This document shows positions 53,442-64,000 of a stretch of DNA of 64,000 nucleotides, in pieces; positions within the stretch are counted from its first letter, which is position 1; each line of letters opens with the position of its first letter. The position numbers were made by a program, and so were the translations under genes. This stretch comes from Pseudozyma flocculosa PF-1 (Eukaryota; Basidiomycota; Ustilaginomycetes; Ustilaginales; Ustilaginaceae): the NCBI RefSeq assembly GCF_000417875.1, contig NW_006920876.1:598678-662677 (forward strand), read 5' to 3'. The notes beneath the pieces are model-generated. The model ran no database searches. It was given only the letters and a program-made list of their open reading frames with translations, and was not told where the DNA came from.

Positions 53442-55320
53442 TTTGGATAATTTGGTGATGAGCGGTAGAAAGAGGTGGTTGTGGTGTACTGCGCAGGAAG
53501 CGGATAAGGTGAGGGCTGGATAGGGGATCGGCCAGGATCGAAGGCGAGGAGAGGGCGACTTTATAGGTAGCCGGCCTCGGCCTGGCCTCGTCTGGCGCTT
53601 GCGGGTGGGCCGCCTTTCTTCTGGAGATTGCCAGGTGTTGAACGAGGGGCGAGGCGGGGCCCGGCAGGAACGGAGGTCAAGGCAAGGCGACGGCGGGCGG
53701 AGCGGGGCGGGGCGGGGCGAAGGGCGAAGGGCGATGGAGCGGAGCGGGGAGCGAGGAGCGAGGATACCGGTGGGCGAGCGAGGAGGGGCCTCACGCTCGG
53801 CTTCGTCGACGTGCAGCGCGCCACCGCACCCGGCGGCGAGCGTTTGGGGGGCGCGCACGCACCAGCCCACTGAGGCGAGAAATCCGCCTGGCTGGCTCTG
53901 AGCATCAGAGTAGTCGTATCGCCAACGACGAGATTGCCGGCCAACAAAGCTGGGCAGTAGGCTCCCAACCCCAAGGCGGTGTAGGTACTCACTACTCTGT
54001 ATGTACTCACAGTACTCTGCCGTACAGGCACACAACAGGCCAGGGTGCAGCCCGCTCCTCTCTGGCTCGATCTTCTTGCCAAAGGGCGAACGCCCTAGCC
54101 TGCTTGCTTACGGCGCTGCCAGGCTGGGCTTGACCGATCTGCCTGCTCGCGCCAGCTCGCCAGGCCGGCCCCGGTCATCCCGCCAAAAGGCCCTCTGGTG
54201 CTGGACCCTCGCCCGCCCTCGACCCGCCGCTACGTTTGCTAGGATTGCCGACAAAGACGAGTGTGTTTGCTCGCGCCACCTTGAGAGTCTGGTGGAACCC
54301 TTGGCAGCGCCAACCCTCGACGGACCTCTCCCTCTTCGGCCATCTCGTTGACAATAAGAGAGATGCTTTGTAAGTACCTAACAGCTCGGCCACCACCTCT
54401 TCATCCGTCCGGCCGCCTGGTGATGGGTATGTACATACATCCGAACCGAGTAGTCTTGATTCGTCTGCGGCAACGAGGGTGTGCAACTCGCCGGTGGGCC
54501 AGGCAGGTGGCTGGCAAGCTGGTGGTGCTGGCTTGCTCGCCGCAAGCCTGAGCCTGCTGGCCTCGGGGGGCTCGTCTACCGCCTGCAGGCGAAGGCGAAG
54601 GCCGCCTCAACGGCGAGTTCGCCGGGGGCCCAACCCTGCTGCGACCCTACTTCGCCGGTCGCGGCCTGGCCGGGCGCGCAGGCCACGCGGGCCGCCAGAG
54701 TGAGGCACTAATCGGCAAGCCAGCTGCAGCCAAAAAGCAGCTCGAATGGAGAGGCAGGAGTGGTTCCCCCGGGGGGTTTTCCCCGAAAGCCGCCAGCCTA
54801 CCTGCTTCGGCCCCGCGCCTCTCGGCAATCTTGTCGTCACCCCGAAGCGCGAGGGCGGAAAGATGCCCGAGCACCCGGCCTGGACAGGAAAGAGCCCTGC
54901 GCGCATTCTTACACACTACTGCAAGAGAAATGGTTGGCCAGGCCAAGCTCTCCTCCGCCACCACCAACACCACTTCGACGCCGTCACCTTGATCTCCTGG
55001 TCGCATCGAGGCAGGCGCGTCCCGACTCGAACCTCGCCAAGCAATTCTCTGACTGGCAAGCCTGCCCGACGAGACCACTTCGCACGACCTTGGGGTAGCA
55101 CTCACGCACGCCGCGGCCGCAGGCTTTGGAGGCAGATGGTTCAGGATCACGACGATTCGGCGCTAGCCATACGGCGATCGAGCTCAGAGTGATGCACAGG
55201 ACAGGTCAGGTAAGGTCGTCGGGGTCGGCACTTGCGGGGGTTGAGCGCATTCAATCATCAGACGACCCTGCTCCCCGCGCTGCCTTTGGCCATGGCGGTG
55301 GAGCTCTGCGCAAATCCAGC
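53442..55320 (+). other. Intergenic region, 1.9 kb
   Basis: No gene is supported. GGGGC-rich repeats lie around 53695–53725, and TGTATGTACTCACAGTACTC-type short direct repeats around 53985–54015. It presumably contains the AKR promoter and the 3' flank of hexokinase. Confidence 0.4.
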
Positions 55321-57548
55321 TCAGACGTGCGCGTGGATGCCGGCCTCCTTCCTGGCCTTGGTCATGGCTGCGTCGGACACAATCAAACGCAGGAAGCGGC
55401 AAGTCGAGGTGCAACAACACAGGAAACGTCAGCGGCCGACCAGTGGATTGCGCATCCGCCGCGCTCTCGGCGAAACGGCCGCACTTACCCGCAATGATGG
55501 CCGAACCGACGCCCGAGCCATCCTCGGCCTGGTAGGTGCGGATCTTCTTGCCCTTTTCGCCGAAAATGTCTTCGAGCGCCTCGTGAAGACGATCGGGGAA
55601 TCCGGGGTACTTGGAGTAAAGACTGCCATCCGCTCCGACGCCGCAGCCCTGCTCGAGGTAGCCCATCTTTGTCACGAGGGCGGCGATGCCACAGCTGCTC
55701 AGCCGGGCGGCCCGCGTGCCGATCAGCCTGGCCAGCTTGCGGAAAAAGTGTCGCTCCTCGAGCGTCGTGTCCAGGCCAAAGAAGTGGGTGAAGAGGCCGG
55801 TGACGGTGAGCAGCTCGTCGGTCGGGTCGCTCTCAATCAGCGAGAGGAAGGCCGTGTCGAACGCGTACGGCTTCTCGATCTTGTACGTATTCTGGCCGAG
55901 GAAGAGGTCGCCCTCGTCGCTCAGCTCGATGAGCACCAGCCTGAACAGCTCGCCGAGGTAGAGGCCAGCGATCATCTTCTCGTACGTCTGCTCGTGCGGC
56001 TTGTTCGAGTGCAGGTCGATGTGCTCGTCGTACTTGGTCCGGATCTCGGCCATGTGCTCGTGGGTAAAAGAGTCAAAGGCGCCGTACTCGCAGTTGATGG
56101 CCATGTCCTGGTCGCCCGGCAGGCCGAGGTCGTTGATCTTGGGAATGTCCCTGATGTGCTCCATGTAGGCGGCGTTGCAGCCGGTGCCAAAGATGCAGGC
56201 GATGCGCGTGTCCTTGTTGACGTAGTTGGACGCGATCAGCGTGCCCGTCGTGTCATTGATGAGCGACGTCATCTTGATTGGCACGCCGTACTTCTCGAGC
56301 GATGCGCGAAACATGGCGGCGCAGTCGCGACCCTCGGTGTTGGGGTTGCCGAAGCCCTTGGTCCATCGAATCAGCTTGCCGTGGTCGATGCGATCCTGAG
56401 ACATGGGGTAGCTGAAGGTGAAGCCGAGCGCGATCTCCTCTTCGAGGATGACCTCGCCGTTGGCATCGCCAAAGTGGTCCTTGACAAACGTGTCGAGGCA
56501 CTCGGCGCAGAAGTCAAAGAGCTCCTGACCCTCGATCTGCTTCTGCTCCTCTGTCAGGCGGAACTTGGTCTGGGTAATCTCAAACTTGCCCTGTCCCTTG
56601 AGCACGACGTGGCAGACACGCAGGTTGGTGCCACCGAGGTCCAGGGCAAGATACGATCCGACCTCTTCTCCCGTAGGCCAGCCAAAGACAAAGGCCGGAA
56701 GCATCGGCTGCCTCGCACGGTGGTGGGGGCGCGATGCGCAAAGGCGGCTGAGCCAGACGTCAGCGGAAGGATCGGTGGAACGGCGATGCAGGGGCGGCGA
56801 GCAGCCTTACTTCCGCTCGACGTTCGTCGGCCGACGCTCACCACGGTCTGATCGGGCTTCTTGAGGCCCTCTTCGAGCACGCCGACAAAGCGGTCCGTGA
56901 TCATGCGCAGCCTCTGCGGAGTGATGGAGAAGATCTTCTCGTACTTCTCGTAGAGCTTCTTCAGGTCCTCCTCTCGGGCGTGAGGAGTCTTGCCGCCATC
57001 GTGGGTCCTCGTGTGCCACGATGCAATCTTCGGAAGCACAGGGCGGTGGAAAGGGTCGGCAAGGGATATCAGCGGGGAAGGCCAGTTGGAAAGGCGCAAG
57101 ACTGCGGTTGGTGGCTCCGATCTGGATGATTTCCGAAGCGGCTGCGTTGACGGCCTCCATGTTCGTTGCAGGCAGTACCGGCGACAAACTGGAACGCAGC
57201 GATGCTGTATCGCCTGCAGGACCTCGGGACCGGCTGAGGCCTTCCTCACCGCGACAAGGCCAGGGCCATCGGAACCGGTCCGTGCGCCTGGACTTGCAAG
57301 CCTCGCTCACGCCGACGGAGTCTCTTTGGTCGAGACACGGCCTCAAAGGGGATATCTGCCGCACAGCAGCCAGAGAGCCGGCCACACATCCGGAAGCACT
57401 CGAGTCGCTCTGCTCGAGACGGAGACGGCAGCTGACGACTCACATGCGTGTCGAGCTTCTCTGTGCCGGAGCCACGTCTCCTACTGGCGAGCGAGGTCGA
57501 GCCGCGCCTAGGCTTGTCCTCCTGCGCCTGGGGCTGCTGCGCAACCAT
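55321..57548 (-). CDS. Hexokinase (four exons proposed)
   Basis: Phosphorylates glucose, fructose or mannose at C6 with ATP. Core motifs: PMLPAFVFGWPTGEE, YLALDLGGTNLRVCHV (phosphate 1), the FTFSYPMSQ sugar-binding region, LIRWTKGF, NDTTGTLIASNYV, then GTGCNAAYMEH and INCEYGAFD, and near the end ADGSLYSKYPGF and DGSGVGSAIIA|AMTKARKEAG. Exons: 56842–57027 (EEDLKKLYEKYEKIFSITP…KKPDQTV), 56707–55489, 55367–55321, joined by introns of 134 and 121 nt. The 5' exon is less sure. An ATG at 57548 opens MVAQQPQAQEDKPRRGSTSL and ends at a GTGAGT donor (57444, phase 0), fitting an AAG acceptor at 57028. That gives 518 aa with an unusually long (416-nt) first intron. An alternative is an AT|G split start at the same donor. 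Confidence 0.88.
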
Positions 57549-57621
57549 GATGATGTCGGTCTGGGGGCGGTCTGTTAGCTTCCAGCCGGCAAGCGGGACG
57601 AGAGAAGAGAGAGAGAGAGTA

Positions 57622-57657
<36 letters not shown>

Positions 57658-59546
57658 CGGGAGGCGGTAGTTAGGTAACGGAAAGGGTACGGTTAGGTAG
57701 TTTAGTTTTTTAGTTAGTTCGGTACGGAAGGAAAGTAGGGAGGAGTAGACGAAGGACGGGGACGGAGGGTACGGAGGTCGAGTCGAGCGANNNNNNNNNN
57801 NNNNNNNNNNGANAGAGAGAGAGAGAGAGAGAGAGCGGGAGCGGTATTGGTAACGAAAGGCGTTGATTATTTTTTTGATGGCCGAGAAATGGGGAGATGA
57901 CAAGCGGGGCAGGGTCAGGTCAGTCAGCACCGCGCAAACGTCTGAGACTGTGCCGCAAGGCTCTGCGGCCCGGAGAGCCCGGCCAAGCCCGGGCGACAAG
58001 CCTCGATTGCCGGGCAGAGAGCGAGCTTGTCGCCCTGCGAGAGGGCATAGCTGGCCTGGTCAGGCCACCGAGGAAGGAGGCCCGGCTTGGTTGCGTGCCA
58101 GGCGACGAGGTGGAGGTGGCGCGGGCAGGCGTTGAACTCACCTCTGGGCGAGCGTCGGTGCTGGGGCCTTGGTCGATGCGGAGCTCGTGGAAAACAGGTG
58201 GGAGCGCTTCGCGGTGGAGTAGCCCAAGAAACGGAGCGAGGGTGGATGCCAAGGGGGTGGTGGTGATGGTGGTGGTGGTGACGTGAGGTGGAGAACAAAG
58301 CCAGCCGTTAAGAAGCTGGTTTGGCTGATCGCGCGCGCTTGGGCCCCGCCGAAATCCCCAACAGTCGAGAGGAGTGCGTTCGGTGCCTCCCCGGGCCTCG
58401 CTCTGAGTGGACGCCCGCTGGACCGTGCAGCCTGCTGGTGCTGCCCAGCCGCTCCCGTGGCAAATTTCGCTGCGCCGCAACCAAATGGCCCTAGGCTAGG
58501 ATGCGCCTACAATATGCACGCAACTTTTGACGTAGGAGCGCCGAGGCTTCAGGCATGGCACTCTTGACTGGCCTCAACGTCTCTGCCGCTCCTCGCGATG
58601 CCAGCCTCTTCTGGCCCAGGTCAGGTTTACAGACCTCATCTTGAGCAGGCAGGAAGGAGACTGGCGGGAGGACATCCGCCGCAGTAGTCTCACCCTACTG
58701 GGTGTCTGTACATACTGTACTGGATGCGATCTCGAATGGCGCTACGCAGACGGAATCACATATATAAGTTATATGTATGTAGTCGAAGTGACCTCTGTTC
58801 GTGAGCCTCGCCTAAAGAGTGGCGCACAACGACGAGCTCCGCGACAGAGACATGAGCGAGGTTCGACCGAAATTGTTGCTGCGTCTCCGGGGGATCCAGC
58901 GCGGCGGCGGTCGGGACTCCGTGATGGGCACGGAAAGATGCAGCAAAGCTCTCGATGCCTTTGCCTCACCGGACCGCGCGAAGCACAGATACCTTGTTAA
59001 CCTAGACGGGGCCGGCTGGGAAACGAGTCTCTGGCTTGGCACCTCGAGAGAGAGGTTGTGTGTGTCGTCTGAGCTGGCCGGTCAAGACCGCCTTCGCGCT
59101 AACGATACCGCCGGCCGTTGGCTCGTCTGGGTTTCTTTCTCGAGCCCAAGTCTGCCCTTCTGTCATTCTGCTGCTGCGGCCTGTCTACAGGCCGTGCCAT
59201 CTCACTCCTGGCTCCATCGAGGTCGGCAGACGCGGCGAGGCACTGCAGAAGCGAACGTGATTGGAGGATATATATGGCTTTTGCTGCTGCTGCCTAGGTT
59301 TACAGTCGCGATCTTCTAGAGTGTGTAGGGTAGTGAGTGGGGAGGCACCCGAACCAGGTCGGCGGAAGGGGCGAGCTGATGACAGCGACGCGACACCAGG
59401 CTCGTCCGGACCGACCCAGACAGCGGGGTCTTGCGGGGGCGACAGAGGACCAGCCGAGGAGGGTCTCGAGCTGCAGAGGTCCCTCGGCTGGGTGCGTGAT
59501 GAGGAGGACAAGAGGACGACGACGGTCCGGGGTTCGCGCGCGTCCC
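57549..59546 (+). other. Intergenic region with GA repeats and a small gap
   Basis: The region between hexokinase and the UDP-galactopyranose mutase 3' end. It holds two (GA)n tracts (57605–57659 and about 57811–57836), each followed by a GCGGGAGgCGGTA…GGTAACG-like sequence, separated by a T-rich stretch and 20 N (57791–57810). Further on: (GGT)n near 58255–58280, and an AT-rich palindromic spot ACATATATAAGTTATATGT near 58757–58776. No gene is supported. Confidence 0.45.
57605..57836 (+). repeat. (GA)n microsatellites flanking a 20-N gap
   Basis: Two GA tracts with imperfectly duplicated flanks around unresolved bases (57791–57810 and a single N at 57813). The gap length is arbitrary. Confidence 0.85.
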
Positions 59547-61501
<1,955 letters not shown>

Positions 61502-62329
61502 GCTGGTCGAGGACAAAGAGTTGTGCGTAGCGAGGCGTAGAAGCCAGATGTGACGGCTATGGTGAGAAGGGAGAAAGAAGTAGCGCACGACGGGCGGGGG
61601 CCGGGACAGGTGGTGGTCGGGGGGGGTTCGTGGTGGTTGTGGCAGTGGCAGCGGTCCGAGGGCGCAGGTGTGAGGCGGGTGGCTCAGGAAGGGCCGCGGT
61701 TTGAGCTGTGCTCGGCTACAACCAACAAGAAGGAGGCTTGTGCGAAGCAGCGGCGTCGGGGCTGGGCTCACAGAGGCCGGGGTGGACTGCGCGCGCGTTT
61801 GTGGAAAAACCAGAGATCCTGCCGGGCCAGGCCAGAGAGCAGAGACGAGAGCAAACGTTTCAGACACCACCAAGGCAGCCAGCCTCCTCGCCGAATTGCG
61901 GAATTCCGGCCTCAAGCCAAGCAGGCGCGGTACGGTGCAGGCACGGGGGGGGGGGGGCGCGGTACGGCCTGGCCTGGCCTGGGCGGGTGCGATTTTGCCG
62001 CCTATTTTTGGGACGAGATTTTCCTTGCATCGGCACGCCCGCGCCCCTCCCTCTGGCCTGCGCTTTGGGCTACCACAGCACGCCTCCCGATCCATGGGCC
62101 CGATGCATCGGTTGGCGAGAGAGGGTGGGGTGGGGCGATGCAGGGTGCAGGTGGGCTCGCTCCGCCCTCCACCGTTTGACTTGGTGGCTGCCGTGGGTGG
62201 AAGTCAGAGGCGGACCGCCTTCTTGGCTCAGCCCCGCCACCCAGCGTTAGCGACCCTTCGTACCTCGATCGCCGCCCGCTGGTGGCGACGCATCGATCGG
62301 CTCGACGCCCAGCAGTACACCTTTCGGTC
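61502..62329 (+). promoter_or_regulatory. Divergent promoter region (glfA / RecA-paralog gene)
   Basis: 828 nt between two divergent starts, including a run of 13 G (61945–61957). No gene is supported. The role is inferred from orientation. Confidence 0.4.
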
Positions 62330-64000
62330 ATGACCTCCTTGCCCGTACCCGTGCAAGATGTCGCCTCCCTGTCCAAGCGGTTCAAGGCGTGCTGCCGGCG
62401 AGGTAAGCTCGATTCAGACGTGCGGTGCCGCTCGGTCTGGCGCGATCTAAGGCATCTCTCCGCCCTCGCCTGCCTCGCCATCGTCTGTCAACAGCCAAGC
62501 TCTTTAACGCAGATCAGATCGTCCTCTCAAAGTTCGAAGATCTCACGAACAAGCTTGGACTGAACCACGCCGAGGCAGGCCAAGTCTTCCGCGCCGCTGC
62601 TCGCACCGTGGCGCCCAGGCCCGCACCAGTCTTAGGCATCCTCATGGGTTCGCTGCCCGACGAAGTCGCCCCCTACGGATCGGAGGACGCGGCAGATGAC
62701 ACTGACGGCTCGAGCTCCGAGCCGTCTTCTCTTCATAGTCCTGCAGCCGCAGCTGACACTCTGCTGTCATCACTCATTCACGAGATCCATGGCAACTTCG
62801 ATGGCCAGCCCGCTTCCTCATCGGGCTCCTCCTCCCGTACATCAGAACAGGGCTCGAACCGCTCACACACGAAGTCTCGAAGCAGCTCTCCGCCCGAGGT
62901 CGATGTCCTCGGATCTGGCGCATCGGTACGCACCGCAGCGGCACATACGGACATCATTGGTGGGAAGCGCAAGGCCTTCGACCAAGGCGACGCACTCGAC
63001 AGCCGCGGGGCTCTCAACAACGGACCAGCCACAGGCGAGGCCTGTTCGGTTCACTGCGGTCAGATCGAGGAGGCTCTCTATGATGGGCAGCCCCGCCGCA
63101 TCCTGACCACCGGCGACACGAGCCTTGATGACCTGCTCAATGGCGGAGTGTATCGAGGCGCGTTGACAGAGATCGTCGGCGAGAGGTGGGTCCAATCCGA
63201 ACTGTACTCCCCCCTCCCCGGCGCCGTCGCTTTTGATCTGACGATCGGACAACCTGATCGCACCCGCTCTTCGATTTCAGCACATCCGGCAAGACCCAGC
63301 TGGCCGTACAGCTGGCAGTTTGCGCGACGCTCGGTCTTTTGCCCACGGGTCGCGAGCTTGGTGCAAACGCTGTCCACGACTCTGCTGGCCCGATGGCCTC
63401 GAACGACTCGGTAAAAGTCAGCGGTACGACGCCTCGCCTCGACGTCGGTGGCGCGACAGCAACGGCAGGCGGCTGCTGCGGAATTGCCTACATCACCTCG
63501 GGAGGGCACAGCGCTGCACAAGCCTTTGTCCGACGAGCCGTCGAAGTCGCAGACTCGGCGGTTCGCAAGCGACTCCGAAACGCTGCTGCGTCTGCTGAAA
63601 GTTGCCCCAATCAACAGGACGAGGACGCCGCCGTAGATCAAGCTAAGGGTCAGCTTTTGGCCAATATGCATATCGCCTGTGTCAACGACGTCGAGGCACT
63701 CGACCATGCGCTCAAGTTCACGCTGCCAGGCCTTTTCGCGAGGACCCACCAGCCGGCCGCGACGCCGAGCGTCCGCTGCGCACATACAAGCAGCGCTGGC
63801 CAGAGCGGGCAACAAGCCCCTATTGGACTCGTCATCGTCGACAGCCTCCCACCCCTGTTTCACGAAGATTCTGCCACGCAAAGCATGGACAATCTCGTGC
63901 ACAGGTCGAGGGCCCTCGTCGAGATATCAGACTCTCTGAAGCGACTTGCGGGATCAAGTCCAGGGCCGTACGGCCAGCGCGCAGGAACCATGGGCGCTGC
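62330..64000 (+). CDS. Rad51-paralog / RecA-like ATPase (RAD57/XRCC3-like), cut by the window end
   Basis: RAD51 paralogs assist RAD51 filament assembly in homologous recombination. The start ATG is at 62330 (MTSLPVPVQDVASLSKRF). Exon 1 ends at 62402. Exon 2 (62495–63185) continues AKLFNADQIVLSKFEDLTNK. Exon 3 starts at 63281 and stays open to the window edge. The joins are in phase. RILTTGDTSLDDLLNGGVYRGALTEIVGE|STSGKTQLAVQLAV contains a Walker A motif with the typical approach sequence. GIAYITSGGHSAAQAFVRR corresponds to the next strand (ISTEG-type in RAD57), and GLVIVDSLPPLFHED is a Walker B-type strand. A Ser-rich disordered insertion of about 100 residues sits between the N-terminal helical region and the ATPase core, and another low-complexity segment sits inside the core. 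RAD57 versus XRCC3 is not settled; the C-terminus is missing. Confidence 0.75.

Noticed and set aside
55232..56851. 539-codon plus-strand frame opposite hexokinase
   Set aside because: The minus strand encodes all hexokinase motifs; the antisense frame is Val/Ala/Leu-rich by codon mirroring.

Overview
The window is a GC-rich nuclear segment of a basidiomycete fungus. Its densely spaced genes are mostly interrupted by short GT–AG introns of about 50–230 nt. The gene set is ordinary eukaryotic housekeeping: SLU7, BUR1, RAD6, mitochondrial Hsp70, ALG14, UNC-50 and hexokinase. Composition, intron style and protein character (long Ser/Arg/Pro/Ala-rich disordered tails) resemble Ustilaginomycotina or other smut-like basidiomycetes. 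That placement is inference, because no rRNA or other phylogenetic marker is present.

Layout. 0.2–3 kb: a WW-domain protein, then ALG14 on the minus strand. 4.4–8.1 kb: a gene-poor stretch with a (CTGC)n microsatellite. 8–13 kb: a double-RING/LON-domain protein and a glutaredoxin. 14.7–17.7 kb: an unrecognised multi-pass membrane protein. 18.2–24.6 kb: the BUR1/CDK9-type kinase and the splicing factor SLU7, divergently transcribed. 24.6–27.8 kb: no gene I could resolve. 27.8–31.3 kb: a mitochondrial-type RRM protein diverging from an ER-type J protein. 31.8–32.4 kb: an assembly gap. 33–39.3 kb: RAD6, UNC-50/GMH1 (minus) and SSC1-type mtHsp70. 40.2–45.2 kb: an uncharacterised 366-aa protein and, on the minus strand, a large coiled-coil protein with tandem ubiquitin-interacting-like motifs. 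46.1–51.6 kb: a non-coding repeat island. 51.9–61.5 kb (all minus): an aldo-keto reductase, hexokinase and UDP-galactopyranose mutase. 62.3 kb to the end: a RecA/Rad51-paralog ATPase cut by the window edge.

The genes do not form a cluster; they are independent housekeeping loci. Loose functional themes are protein quality control (SSC1, J protein, the LON/RING protein, RAD6, the UIM-like protein), ER/Golgi and glycan metabolism (ALG14, UNC-50, UDP-galactopyranose mutase) and mRNA production (BUR1, SLU7, WW protein).

The most unusual part is the 46.1–51.6 kb island. It holds at least two full copies (about 1.22–1.24 kb without insertions) of a non-coding repeat bounded by CATAGCTAGC/GCTAGCTATG, with several inverted and truncated copies around them. 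One full copy carries a solo LTR of 309 bp with a 5-bp target duplication. Beside the array lies a roughly 0.5-kb imperfect palindrome (foldback element). Exon boundaries below were set by eye from GT–AG sites, reading phase and family conservation; they are predictions.
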